From a virus, in IMG/VR virus record IMGVR_UViG_3300047471_000694, positions 1 to 36,909 of that record: 36,909 bases of DNA; one strand, 5' to 3'. Both the position numbers and the translations under genes were made by a program. Below are positions 14,336 through 23,863 of the stretch, one piece after another. Under the pieces are notes generated by a model. The model was not told the origin of the DNA. It did not search any database and saw only the letters and a program-made list of their open reading frames with translations. The number at the start of each line of letters is the position of its first letter. Within the stretch, counting starts at the first letter, position 1.

Positions 14336-14999
14336 CTGGACGAAAGCATTCCTCGAACAGCAGCCCCTTGAAATAAACGGAATGGAGCCGGCGATCAGCT
14401 CTGCCACCCTGATACTCCAGACCATTCTCGGGCCTCCGTTCGCCTGGCCATTCAATCGCGGATTTTTTAGTTTCGCCACCACTGACCAGGATTACGCCCT
14501 GGCCCTGGCCGACTTCGGATTTCTGGAAGGCGGCACGGTGCAGCCGGATTCCGGTAAAGGCTTCGAGCTGATGGTGCGCAACGTTCTCCAGGCCGAGCAG
14601 CAACAGGCGCGCGGAATGTACATCGCGCCGTTGATCGACGACGGCGCCGGAAATATAACTTTTAGATTGTCGCCGGCGCCGGATGGGTCTTGCTTGGTGA
14701 CCGGCATCTACCAGAAAAAAGCTCCGATCATCTACAGCCTGGCGCAGACCTGGACGCCGATTCCCGATGAAAAAAATTACGTCTGCCAGTGGGGCTTTCT
14801 GGCGCTCATGTCATTAATCGGCAATGATGCGCGCTTCAATGAGTACAACACCAAATTCATAACCGGCTTGCTGGGACAGCAGGGCGGGCTTACCGACCTG
14901 GAAAGAAATATTTTCCTGTCTAACTGGACGCGGGTTATGGGGCAGCTGCAAGGCACGCAGCTGGCCACCGCGGAACGCTACAAGGCGAGGGAGGTCTGA
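14301..14999 (+). CDS. Structural protein between adaptor and nozzle
   Basis: A 232-residue protein starting at TTG 14301, inside the end of the previous gene; the upstream site is weak (AAAGG). It opens MASTITIQATANW and has WPFNRGFFSF, a beta-rich middle (ITFRLSPAPDGSCLVTGIYQ) and a helical end with GLLGQQGGLTDLERN. I recall phage structural proteins with this opening but no assigned role. Position between adaptor and nozzle suggests a head completion or tail tubular component. Its stop overlaps the next ATG (TGATG). A degenerate copy of its first 13 codons lies at 14058. Confidence 0.6.
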   Translation: MASTITIQATANWTKAFLEQQPLEINGMEPAISSATLILQTILGPPFAWPFNRGFFSFATTDQDYALALADFGFLEGGTVQPDSGKGFELMVRNVLQAEQQQARGMYIAPLIDDGAGNITFRLSPAPDGSCLVTGIYQKKAPIIYSLAQTWTPIPDEKNYVCQWGFLALMSLIGNDARFNEYNTKFITGLLGQQGGLTDLERNIFLSNWTRVMGQLQGTQLATAERYKAREV

Positions 15000-17900
15000 T
15001 GCCCGGCTCCCCGCTCGAAGCCGCCGGCGCGCAGATCCAGGCCACGGCCGCGGCCGACTTGCACACCAACGAATTTTTTACCGGCATGTGGACGCAGGGA
15101 AACCCGCTGGGGCCGGGCGCCGTGCCGTTCCTGTATTCCAAGTTTTATTCCGCCTCGCGCTTCGATCGCCTGATCGGCGGCGAGAACATGGAAGTCACTT
15201 CCAAGCTCACCCTGGCGCGCCGGCCGGGCAGCAGTGTTTATAATTCCGCGCTCATTCCGCCGGTGAATCGCTTCTATGAATTCCGCGCCTGGGATGCCGA
15301 AGGCGAGGACATACACCTGATGGCGAGCTGCGATGCGCCCAGCAACCTGCTTGCCAATCCAGAGTTTCTCGATGGAGCAACAGGATGGACTCTCGGGCCT
15401 GGCTGGGCGATCGGATTCGGCAATGTTCCCCGACCCGACAACACCAATTTTGTGCCTGGCCCCGTGGGGCAATTCACCGGCCCAGGAACCGGCACCATCC
15501 TCAACAGCGCGCACGTAGCATGCGCGCCAGGGCAAACCGTTTATGTAACCTGCTGGGCGCTGGGCGAGTTGGGCGCAAACGGCAACGCCGTATTGCGCCT
15601 GGCCTTTTACACTGCCGGCGGCGTGCAGATCGGAGCGATTCATAACGCACCCCCCCTGCCGTCGAATTACATCTGGGCGCAGCAGTCAGTTTCCGTTGTG
15701 GCGCCGGCCACCACCGCTTATGCGATGGTTGACTATCAAGTGTTGGGAATGACGGTAGCGGGGCCGCGATGGTTCGCGGTGAACTTCTATGCCTCGATCG
15801 TGAACGGCGGGCCGACCGTGCGCGACGTGACCGGATCCGCGACCAACCTGGTGATCTGGAATAAAAACGCGAAGGCCGGCCGCACCAGCTTTGTAAGCGT
15901 GGGCAACGTTCTACATTTCGGCGACGGCGTGGACTTGAACAAATGGGTACTGAGCAAAGAGAAGTGGATTCAGGGAACGCTCTACGACCATGACCACTTC
16001 ATCGTGGACTCGAACAACAATCTGCAACTGGCGATGGGCGCGCAGACCGCGACCATCACAAACGTTCTGGTGGAAGCTATCACCGGGGGGATGAAAGTAA
16101 GCCTGTTTTTCTCGCCCACAACACCCATAGATGTGCTCGACAATATCGCCCTCACCCTGGCCGGCCTTACCACCGTGCCGAGCTTGAACGGGACCACGCC
16201 CTACACGGCGGTTGTCGAAAGCAGCACGGTTATAGTTTTTACCGGCCCATTTGCCGGCGTGCCGGCGACGGCCTACTCACCCGAAACCGGCACGGCGACC
16301 ACGGGCAGCGGAGTAACCGGCGCGACGGAGCCGGTATGGAATACCAACTACGGCCAGGTGACGCAGGACGGAGGCCAGCAGTGGGTCAACGTGGGATCGA
16401 GCGTGCAGGACTGGGGACTGCCGGCGCCGACGACAGCGCCCACCGTGACCCAGGCCGCGGCCCCCTCGATCTATCACGCCTGGCAAGCGAACACCTGGTA
16501 CGGGCCTTTATTCCTGATTTTCGACAGCGGCGGAAACATCCAGCAGCTCACCACCGCCGGCGTGACGGGCGCCGCGGCGCCGGCCTGGTCGGCCGTGGTG
16601 GGTGCAACCACCAATGACGGTACGTGCGTGTGGACCTGCAAGGGGCCGGGCCTGTGGACGGCCAGCCACGCCCAGGTGGTAGGCGACAACATCACGGCCA
16701 CGTACACGTACTACATCACCACCACTTATTTCAATCATGCGGTGATGATGTGGATTACAGAAACGGTCCCCGTGACCGTCACGAGTCTGTTCCGCTGTAC
16801 GGTGGCCGGCATTACCGGATCCACTCAGCCCTCATGGAGCAACGGCCTGGGGGCGGTGACGATCGACGGATCCGTGACCTGGACGAACGCCGGCTCCCCG
16901 CCGGCCTGGCCAGGCGCCACACAGACGCTCTCGCTGGACACCGTGATTCTCGATTCGCTGGGGAATCTCGAAATCCCGCAGCAAGTGGGCATGACCGGGG
17001 CGGCGGCGCCCACCTGGCAGAGCGCCGCGGGCTCAACCACGATTGACAGCAGTCAACGCTGGTTGAATAACGGCTCTTATTCCGCGGCCAATACCGGGGC
17101 CTGGCAGTGGGCCTACAGCGGCAAAAGCTCGATCACCGGGCAGACCTCGACGGCCAGCCCGCGCAGCCTTCCCCTGGTGGTGAGCGCCGGGCAGCTCGCC
17201 ATCGTGCAGGGCCTGGGGCTCGCGGATCCGCAGGAGGACACCATCGTGCTGTGGCGCACGCAACAGGCCGGCGATGTGCTGATGTACGACGATGAGTTTC
17301 CCAACCCCGGCGCGGGGCAGACGTGGATCTACACGGAAACCAACAGCGACGACGATCTAAACGAGCTGATCACGGCGCCGATCGACGGGGCCAACGACCC
17401 GCCGCCGGCCGGCTTCGTGCCGCAGTGCTACTACCTGGGGCGCATCTGGGGCTTCGTGAAAAACGTTCTGCAATGGTCACAGGCGGGGCTCAACGAAGCC
17501 TTCCCTGCCCTGAATCAGTTCACCTTCCCCTCGCTGGGGGTGAAGTGCTGGCCCACTTCCATCGGCCTGATTGTTTACACCAATTCGGACGTGTGGGCGG
17601 TGCTGGGGCAAGGCACATCGAGTTCGCCTTTCTATGTCGTCAATTTTCAGGAGGGCGTGGGCCTGGCCAACCAGGATGCCTTCTGCGTGAATGGATCCAC
17701 GGCTTACGGAATGCTCACATCCGGCCAGGTGGTGAGCATGGACCCCGGCGCCGGCGAGCTGGAGGTCGGCTTCCCCATCGGCGACCTGTTCGATGAGCTG
17801 TACGACACCGCCAACACTTATTGCGCCTGGCACCAGGGAGCCAGCGGCGACACCGCGCTCTACGTGGCCGATGGATCTGAAGGATGGTTTCGCATGGCCG

Positions 17901-18439
17901 CGGTGGCCGCGCCGGAATCTGGCAACGTGTGGAGCCCGCGGGCGCTGATCGAGGGCGGCGTCAAGGCGATCGCGTCGGTCGAAACTATGCCGGGACTAAG
18001 GCGCTTAGTTTTAGGCCCGGTAACAACCGGGCCAATACTCATGCGCGATCGCACCACGCGCCAGGACAACGCCACGCCCTACGACACCCTGGCGCGCCTG
18101 GGGTCGATTGTGCTCGCCCAGCCGGGGACCACCGTAGGCGTGCAGTTCATCACCAGCGAAGAGAAGGCCATCGCCGGCGCGACCCATTGCGCCGTGGCCG
18201 TGCTGCTGGATGAAATCGAGGGCGACTTCCTCGACTTGCGCAATACGTCGAACGATCCGCCCAACCTGCCCCCCAGCCTGAGCACCGTGGCCACGCGCTT
18301 CTGGCTCTCGCAGGATGCCGAGACGATCCCCAAGTGCCGGCACATGCAAATCGAGATGAGCTGGCCGGCCGAGGACTTCGCCAATGAATTGCTCACGTAC
18401 ACGATTTATGGCCGGTTGCCCGAGAAAGCGAGGAAGTGA
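14999..18439 (+). CDS. Giant nozzle-like tail protein with inserted binding modules
   Basis: A 1146-residue protein, GGAGG upstream of ATG 14999. The N-terminal 110 and C-terminal 450 residues, including LADPQEDTIVLWRTQQAGD and YYLGRIWGFVKNVLQWSQ, suit the propeller-type tail tubular B (nozzle) proteins of short-tailed phages. Two additions are visible. Residues about 115-272 begin SNLLANPEFLDGATGW and look like a carbohydrate-binding jelly roll. Residues about 438-692 hold four repeats of the pattern V-TG-x-P-W-x5-G-x-T-x-DG-x3-W (starting near 438, 521, 604 and 665). Such modules probably face outwards and could bind host glycans; that is inference. The length exceeds that of plain nozzle proteins by several hundred residues because of these modules. 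Confidence 0.7.
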   Translation: MPGSPLEAAGAQIQATAAADLHTNEFFTGMWTQGNPLGPGAVPFLYSKFYSASRFDRLIGGENMEVTSKLTLARRPGSSVYNSALIPPVNRFYEFRAWDAEGEDIHLMASCDAPSNLLANPEFLDGATGWTLGPGWAIGFGNVPRPDNTNFVPGPVGQFTGPGTGTILNSAHVACAPGQTVYVTCWALGELGANGNAVLRLAFYTAGGVQIGAIHNAPPLPSNYIWAQQSVSVVAPATTAYAMVDYQVLGMTVAGPRWFAVNFYASIVNGGPTVRDVTGSATNLVIWNKNAKAGRTSFVSVGNVLHFGDGVDLNKWVLSKEKWIQGTLYDHDHFIVDSNNNLQLAMGAQTATITNVLVEAITGGMKVSLFFSPTTPIDVLDNIALTLAGLTTVPSLNGTTPYTAVVESSTVIVFTGPFAGVPATAYSPETGTATTGSGVTGATEPVWNTNYGQVTQDGGQQWVNVGSSVQDWGLPAPTTAPTVTQAAAPSIYHAWQANTWYGPLFLIFDSGGNIQQLTTAGVTGAAAPAWSAVVGATTNDGTCVWTCKGPGLWTASHAQVVGDNITATYTYYITTTYFNHAVMMWITETVPVTVTSLFRCTVAGITGSTQPSWSNGLGAVTIDGSVTWTNAGSPPAWPGATQTLSLDTVILDSLGNLEIPQQVGMTGAAAPTWQSAAGSTTIDSSQRWLNNGSYSAANTGAWQWAYSGKSSITGQTSTASPRSLPLVVSAGQLAIVQGLGLADPQEDTIVLWRTQQAGDVLMYDDEFPNPGAGQTWIYTETNSDDDLNELITAPIDGANDPPPAGFVPQCYYLGRIWGFVKNVLQWSQAGLNEAFPALNQFTFPSLGVKCWPTSIGLIVYTNSDVWAVLGQGTSSSPFYVVNFQEGVGLANQDAFCVNGSTAYGMLTSGQVVSMDPGAGELEVGFPIGDLFDELYDTANTYCAWHQGASGDTALYVADGSEGWFRMAAVAAPESGNVWSPRALIEGGVKAIASVETMPGLRRLVLGPVTTGPILMRDRTTRQDNATPYDTLARLGSIVLAQPGTTVGVQFITSEEKAIAGATHCAVAVLLDEIEGDFLDLRNTSNDPPNLPPSLSTVATRFWLSQDAETIPKCRHMQIEMSWPAEDFANELLTYTIYGRLPEKARK

Positions 18440-18648
18440 TGCCGCCGAGAACGCCACTGCAAAGGATCGAGCCGCCCAGGCTTCCGCCGCCCACGCCGCC
18501 GATTGAGATTGTGGGAACGCACGGCGTGGGGCCGCTGATGCTGACGGCGCTGCCGCCGATGGCCAGCGGCGCGGACGTGTACGCGCGGCAGTTCTACCGC
18601 GGCAGCAGGGTTCCCTACCGGCGCTATTTGCCGATCAGTCTCGAATGA
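18439..18648 (+). CDS. Proline-rich small protein
   Basis: A 69-residue protein whose ATG overlaps the nozzle stop (TGATG). Residues 8-25 are Pro-rich (RIEPPRLPPPTPPIEIVG), and the C-terminal part has YARQFYRGSRVPYRRYL. Small proteins of this type are common downstream of podovirus tail genes. Its function is not recognisable. Confidence 0.6.
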   Translation: MPPRTPLQRIEPPRLPPPTPPIEIVGTHGVGPLMLTALPPMASGADVYARQFYRGSRVPYRRYLPISLE

Positions 18649-18662
18649 GGGCTGGAGTAAGC

Positions 18663-19136
18663 ATGGAGTTTTTTTCGCAACAATTCGACGGCTATACGCT
18701 GCGCAGCATGAAGCCCGAGGACCGGGAGCTGCTGGCGGGCTGGATCGCGGCCGATCCGCACCACGCGGGGCGCTTGCGGCCGGAATTCTTTATCGACGGG
18801 GATCCGCGGGTGCAGACCTGGATGCTCGAAAACGAGCACGGGCCGCTGTTCTCGATCCGCATGTCGCGGGCCGCGCGGGTGCATATTCAATTCCCCGCCG
18901 GCCGGCAGGAGCAGCGCCATGTGGCCCTGGGGCTGATCAAAGGCATGGCCTTTCTGGAAGTGATGCTGGAGCGCGCCGGCGTCTCGGAGTGGATCTTCGA
19001 CACGCAATCGCCGCCCTTGCAGGAATTGGCGGAAAAACGCCTGGGCTTCGCGCCGAGCCCCTTTGAAATGGTGCGCCTGATTCCGCAGATATTGCAGGTA
19101 CCAGGGCTGCAAAGTCGTGCGGAGAAAGCGAGCTGA
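18663..19136 (+). CDS. GNAT-like acetyltransferase-fold protein
   Basis: A 157-residue protein read from ATG 18663 because GGAG lies 6 bases upstream; the frame also opens at ATG 18645, which overlaps the previous stop. The pattern is GNAT-like: LRSMKPEDRELLAGWI, strands around GPLFSIRMSRAARVHIQF, a long helix ALGLIKGMAFLEVMLERAG, a strand and LAEKRLGFAPSPFEMVRL at the end, where GNAT enzymes often read LGF. The usual Q/RxxGxG/A acetyl-CoA loop is not clear, so it may be a degenerate fold used structurally. GNAT-like genes do occur among podovirus tail and ejection genes. Confidence 0.55.
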   Translation: MEFFSQQFDGYTLRSMKPEDRELLAGWIAADPHHAGRLRPEFFIDGDPRVQTWMLENEHGPLFSIRMSRAARVHIQFPAGRQEQRHVALGLIKGMAFLEVMLERAGVSEWIFDTQSPPLQELAEKRLGFAPSPFEMVRLIPQILQVPGLQSRAEKAS

Positions 19137-19138
19137 AT

Positions 19139-19780
19139 ATGTGCGGCGGGCCGTCATCAACAGAAATGGAATTGCAGACCGAACAGGCCGACTTTTACCG
19201 GACGCAGATTCAGGCGTACAACAGCGCCTATAAGAATTTCTCCGACATTCAGACCCGGCTTAATGCGCAGTTCCAGCCCATCATCGCCAAGGGTCCGAAT
19301 CAGTTCGGATTCTCGGACGAAGAACTAAACAATCTAAATACCCTGGCCACGGAAGGCACGGCGCGCGGCTACGCCAAGGCCAGCCAGGCGCTGCGCGAGA
19401 ACGTGGCGGCGCTGGGCAACGGAACGAGCAACATCAACCTCACCAGCGGCGGGATGGCGCAGACCCAGGAACAACTGGCCAGCGCGGCGGCGTCGAGCAC
19501 CGCCGAGCAGAAGCTGGGCATTCGCCAGGCGGGGTATGCGCAGGGCGCGGCGGAATATGGCGCGGCCGTGGCCGGCGAAGAGGACCTGGCGGCGGGATGG
19601 AACCCCAACGCTTTCGGGCAAACCACCATCGGGGCGGGGAAGTCCGCGGCCGACCTGGCGACGACCATAACCAGCGAACAAAATAGCGCATGGAACGCGG
19701 CGCTGGGGGCGCTGGGCGGGATCGCCGGCGCCGCGGCTAAGAATGTGAGCTATAGCAGCGGCGGAAAGTGGACCGTCTAG
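19139..19780 (+). CDS. Probable internal virion (ejection) protein
   Basis: A 213-residue protein, 2 bases after the previous stop. It opens MCGGPSSTEMELQTEQADFY and is mostly Ala, Gln, Ser and Thr-rich helix (AQTQEQLASAAASSTAEQK), ending GGIAGAAAKNVSYSSGGKWTV. Composition, size and position between the tail proteins and two large Ala-rich proteins match the smaller ejection proteins of short-tailed phages, which leave the capsid with the DNA. The call rests on context. Confidence 0.6.
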   Translation: MCGGPSSTEMELQTEQADFYRTQIQAYNSAYKNFSDIQTRLNAQFQPIIAKGPNQFGFSDEELNNLNTLATEGTARGYAKASQALRENVAALGNGTSNINLTSGGMAQTQEQLASAAASSTAEQKLGIRQAGYAQGAAEYGAAVAGEEDLAAGWNPNAFGQTTIGAGKSAADLATTITSEQNSAWNAALGALGGIAGAAAKNVSYSSGGKWTV

Positions 19781-19798
19781 GAAAGGGGAAAAGCATAT

Positions 19799-21547
19799 AT
19801 GCCGGAACTTATTCCAGGTATGTACAACGAATCGGCAACGGATAGCGTGACGCCGCCGGCACCAGCGGCCGCGGCGCCGCCGGCCGCGCAGCCCTCAGAC
19901 TATGCCGAGCCGGTTTCGACGGCGCCCGCGAATGCGCCTTACATTCCGCTGGAGTCGATGAAGGCGCAGAGCTGGGGCGCCAAGGTTTATCACGGCGTGC
20001 TCGACGCGCTGGGGGGATCCAATGACGTGCACATGGAGCGGGACCCCAACACCGGAAAAATGAATGTGACCACCACCAAGAGCGGGCCGGGGACACAGTG
20101 GAAGCGGATTATCGCGGGCGCGATCACCGGCGGCGGGGCGGCGATGGCGGGCGCCGGCCGCGGCCCTGGCGCGGGGATGCGCTCGGCCGGGCTGGGCGTG
20201 ATGGCGGGCGAGCAACAGGCCGAGCAGGGACACCAGCAGCAGAGGCAGGAGGCCAACGAGGATTACGACGTACAGCAGAAAACTGCGACTGCTAACGCCA
20301 ACCGCTCGATGCTGTCTTTTCAAGTGGCCAAGGGAAGATTCGAACTTGACCAGCAAAAGATGGTTGCCAAGAGCGATGCAATCAAGCGGGAAGTAAGCCT
20401 GATAAGCATGTTGGGGGAACATTCCGGCGCGATTGATATGGGAGTAATTCACGATGGCGCCGAGGCCATGAAAATGTTCAAAGATGACCCCCGGCTGCAT
20501 GGTCATCTTGCGGAAGGGCAACTGATCCCGATTGATCATGTGAACCCGTCCGATGGCACCTATGACGGCCTTCATGTCGTGTGGGTTCCTAAGCCCTGGC
20601 TGGAGCAAATGAACAATCAGGAAATAGAGCTCCCCTACACAAAAGCCGATGGGACGAAGGATGTTTACCATGTGCCGTCGGGTGGAATGAGTAACAGCAC
20701 GGCGATTACAACACTTTTAAGCCAAAGCAAGGAAGCGCAGGACGAGCAGCACAAAATCCAGCAAGACAAAGCCGACAAGGAACGCGCAGATGCGGCGCGC
20801 AGCCAAGCCGCCAGCCAGGCGGCGCGCGTGCCGGCCGAAAACGCGCTCGACTATGCGCGGGGCGCGGCGGCGGCATCGGGCAACGAGAACGAGTTGGGGA
20901 TCGGCGGGAAAACTGGCTTTCTCTCCTGGTACAACAAAATCGTTGTTCCTGTGGCGCAGCAGACGGAAACCAGCTATCGGCTGGCGGCGCACGCGCACGA
21001 CGAATACTATGCGGCGCGCGCCAAGGGACAAAAATTGGCATCCGGCGCGCCGGCCATGCAAATGCTGAGCCAGCACATTGCAACCACGTTCGGAAGCGTC
21101 AAAGGCGCGCGCATCACGAAAGATATGATTTCAAAACACCTGGGCGCGCGCAGCGTAAGCGACGATCTAGAAGTTGCCGTAAATCACATCGTCAACGGCG
21201 AAGAACTAAGCAAAAACCAGTGGGATGCGTTCGGGGATTTAATCAGCGAGCGGCGCAACGAGTCATGGAATGCGGTTCTCGATAGCGCGATCGCGCAGGG
21301 CCGGCCCCTCGATCGCATCGAATTTCCCGCCGACTTCCGCAGTAAAAACGGACTGCCGCCAGGGCGCACGCTGCAAACCATGAACGCGCCAGCGGGCCAG
21401 GCTGGCGGGGGAGCTGGCAGAGCTGCTGCGCCTTGGACGCCGCCGGCCGATGCGCCCGCGGCGCCGGCACAAGACAACAAAGTTTTGAAAGATGGGCAGG
21501 GAAATGTGATCGCCAAGAGTGCGGGCGGGAAGTGGGTGCAGCCGTAA
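19799..21547 (+). CDS. Large internal virion protein
   Basis: A 582-residue protein with GAAAGGGGAA before ATG 19799. A Pro/Ala-rich N-terminus (about 10-45) leads to a Gly-rich hydrophobic stretch IIAGAITGGGAAMAGAGRG (about 100-120), long Gln/Glu/Ala coiled coil (around 135-200 and 300-350), and a Gly/Pro/Ala-rich end closing in KSAGGKWVQP. The previous protein also ends GGKWTV, hinting at a shared C-terminal signal. An ejection protein that helps form the DNA channel is the likeliest role. I see no lytic-transglycosylase motif. Confidence 0.6.
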   Translation: MPELIPGMYNESATDSVTPPAPAAAAPPAAQPSDYAEPVSTAPANAPYIPLESMKAQSWGAKVYHGVLDALGGSNDVHMERDPNTGKMNVTTTKSGPGTQWKRIIAGAITGGGAAMAGAGRGPGAGMRSAGLGVMAGEQQAEQGHQQQRQEANEDYDVQQKTATANANRSMLSFQVAKGRFELDQQKMVAKSDAIKREVSLISMLGEHSGAIDMGVIHDGAEAMKMFKDDPRLHGHLAEGQLIPIDHVNPSDGTYDGLHVVWVPKPWLEQMNNQEIELPYTKADGTKDVYHVPSGGMSNSTAITTLLSQSKEAQDEQHKIQQDKADKERADAARSQAASQAARVPAENALDYARGAAAASGNENELGIGGKTGFLSWYNKIVVPVAQQTETSYRLAAHAHDEYYAARAKGQKLASGAPAMQMLSQHIATTFGSVKGARITKDMISKHLGARSVSDDLEVAVNHIVNGEELSKNQWDAFGDLISERRNESWNAVLDSAIAQGRPLDRIEFPADFRSKNGLPPGRTLQTMNAPAGQAGGGAGRAAAPWTPPADAPAAPAQDNKVLKDGQGNVIAKSAGGKWVQP

Positions 21548-23851
21548 ATGCCGACTAACTACACCATCGAGGACGCGCCGAAATACACGGTGGAGGATGC
21601 GCCCGCCACGCCGCCGGTAACACCACCAGCAGCGACCCCGGCGCCGAATGGCGGGGGCCTGGGCGCGTGGACCGATAAAAATCTAAAAGGCGAGGGGGAT
21701 TCCGGCTGGGAATCTCCGGAACTGGGCGGGATGCTGGCCGGCGCCGTAAAGAGCGGAGGCCAGGTTGTCGGCAACATTTTAGATTTCTTTGCCAAGCCTC
21801 ACCCGATAGACCCCAACGCGCCGCCCGAACAATTGACGTCGCGCCAGGCGAAGTTTCACCAGCATTTACAAGACGCGGCAAACTGGCTGCGCCAGGGATC
21901 GGAGCCGCAAGGCTTTTGGGAGAACGTAGGCGCCACCGGCGAACAGGTGCTCGAATACATCGGCACCGATGGGCTGCTCAAGATGGTAGGCCCCGGCGTG
22001 AAAGTGGCCGCGGCCGGCGGGCGCGCCGTGGAAACGGCCGAGGAACTAAAACAGGCGCAACAGGTGGCCACCACCCTAAGTAAAAATCCCAAGATCGCGG
22101 GCCTCGTGGCCATCGGACTAAAAGCAAGTAAAGACGCCGCGCTGATGGCGGGGCAGACTTACGCGCATACCGAGGATCCGCGCCAGGCTGCGATCGCCGG
22201 CGTGGCCGGCGGCACGCTGGGCGCCGCGGCCGGCGGGCTGGAGGCCGGCGGGCGCTACCTGATGCGCAATGCGCCTAAGACCCTCGATGTGGCGGGCGAA
22301 AAAATCTCTGTCATGGCCAAGCAGCTCAACAAAGCCGGTAAGGCCGTAGAAGGCGGCGCCGGCGAAGCGCCCGAAATGGCGGCAGAGCAACAGCAGGGCG
22401 CAAAGAATGTCATTCGCAACCTGGCGCAACAGGCCACGCGCGGCGTGCTGGAAAAAGTAAACGCGACCCGGCCCATGATCGCGCCGATGGAGGGAAGCGG
22501 GCGGTTATTGGAAGCGCCGGCCGGCGCCGAGCCGTTCACGTTCACACTGGAAACCACGCCGGCCAATGTAGGCACTACCGGCGAGATTGCGCAATCGGCG
22601 GCGAAAGTTCCAGGGCGGGCGGCTTTCAAAGAGCCGCAATATACGAGCGCCAGCGCGCCGTCGAGAGGGGCAACCCGCCCCGGTGGACCTCACCTTGAGG
22701 GCCAGATGGGCGAGGGCATTCGCGCCGCCGAAGGCCAAACAGGCGCGGATATAAGAACCGCGGGCGCGCCCGAGGGCCAGGCCGATGTGGCCAGCGGCGG
22801 CGGGACGTTGCAAACGACCGATCCACACGAGGCCGAGAGCTGGCTATCGCAGCTCGAAGATTTGCAGGAAAGCCCCATACACGAGAAGTTGAGCGCGGCC
22901 GACCAGGCGCGCGTCGAGGCCCAGCGCCAGGCCCTCGAAGAACAGCTCGGCGTATATCATGCTTCGCCCTACGCGAAACGCTTCGACCCGCTCGACAGCC
23001 AGGCCGCGGCCGGCCAGGTGCGCACGTTCGGCGATGCGGCAAGGCAGATCCAGGCCGCGGTAAAGCCGGTGTATGAAACGCTTGATCGCGCCAGCGGCGG
23101 GCAGTTCAACAAGTGGAACAATGCCGCCAAGCAAGCGCAAAAGATCATGCGCAGCGCGACCACGCTGGACGCGGCCGACGCCGCCGAGGCGCGCCTGGCC
23201 GAAGCCAACCGCAACATTGACGAGCTGCTGACCCGGCACGCCGGCGACGTGTCGCGCACCGACTATATGGCCGCACGCGAAGCATGGAAGGCCAGCTCGC
23301 GGCTAGGCGAATTACATTCCGTTTTCGAGCGAATGATGAACGGAGTCACCACCGAGGAAACCGACCGGGGGCTGACGCAGGTTATGACCGGGCGCACAAA
23401 GTCGCTGCAAAACTATCTAGCCAAGGGCGAAAACCTCGACCAGATCGAGAAGCTGATCGGCAGGGAAGGCGTGACCAATCTAAAACAGATCACGCTTTTA
23501 CTTTCCAAGGCCAACACCGCGCGGCAGACGATCGGCGTAGCTAAGGAAGTAGGGCAGGAAGTCGCGCGCCACCTGGGACGCGCCGGCGTGGGCTCGCTGA
23601 TCGGCTCGATCGCTGGCAAGATGCTGGGCGTGGCCGCGTATCCCGCGACCCTGGCCGGCGCGATGGCAGGGGAAGGCGCGCGCTATGTACTGCGCTATGC
23701 GGCTACCAATCCACGCGTGGGAAACATGGTGGAATACGCCGTGCGCAACGGCATCAGTCCCAAGGTTTACGCGCCGCTGATTGCGCGCGCGATCGCCGAG
23801 CCTTTCCAGCAACCGCAGCAGCCCGAGGCCGCGGCCGAGGGAACGCAGTAA
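21548..23851 (+). CDS. Very large internal virion protein with membrane-like C-terminus
   Basis: A 767-residue protein starting directly after the previous TAA. It opens with two copies of YTIEDAP/YTVEDAP, a short repeat. The middle is Ala/Glu-rich helix with low complexity, and residues about 690-740 (VGSLIGSIAGKMLGVAAYPATLAGAMAGEGARYVL) are Gly/Ala-rich and hydrophobic, as in proteins that insert into the host envelope during DNA ejection. No enzyme motif is recognisable. Two AACTAAAA-type words lie close together at 22044 and 22116. Function is inferred from size, order and composition. Confidence 0.6.
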   Translation: MPTNYTIEDAPKYTVEDAPATPPVTPPAATPAPNGGGLGAWTDKNLKGEGDSGWESPELGGMLAGAVKSGGQVVGNILDFFAKPHPIDPNAPPEQLTSRQAKFHQHLQDAANWLRQGSEPQGFWENVGATGEQVLEYIGTDGLLKMVGPGVKVAAAGGRAVETAEELKQAQQVATTLSKNPKIAGLVAIGLKASKDAALMAGQTYAHTEDPRQAAIAGVAGGTLGAAAGGLEAGGRYLMRNAPKTLDVAGEKISVMAKQLNKAGKAVEGGAGEAPEMAAEQQQGAKNVIRNLAQQATRGVLEKVNATRPMIAPMEGSGRLLEAPAGAEPFTFTLETTPANVGTTGEIAQSAAKVPGRAAFKEPQYTSASAPSRGATRPGGPHLEGQMGEGIRAAEGQTGADIRTAGAPEGQADVASGGGTLQTTDPHEAESWLSQLEDLQESPIHEKLSAADQARVEAQRQALEEQLGVYHASPYAKRFDPLDSQAAAGQVRTFGDAARQIQAAVKPVYETLDRASGGQFNKWNNAAKQAQKIMRSATTLDAADAAEARLAEANRNIDELLTRHAGDVSRTDYMAAREAWKASSRLGELHSVFERMMNGVTTEETDRGLTQVMTGRTKSLQNYLAKGENLDQIEKLIGREGVTNLKQITLLLSKANTARQTIGVAKEVGQEVARHLGRAGVGSLIGSIAGKMLGVAAYPATLAGAMAGEGARYVLRYAATNPRVGNMVEYAVRNGISPKVYAPLIARAIAEPFQQPQQPEAAAEGTQ

Positions 23852-23863
23852 AGGAGAAACGAC

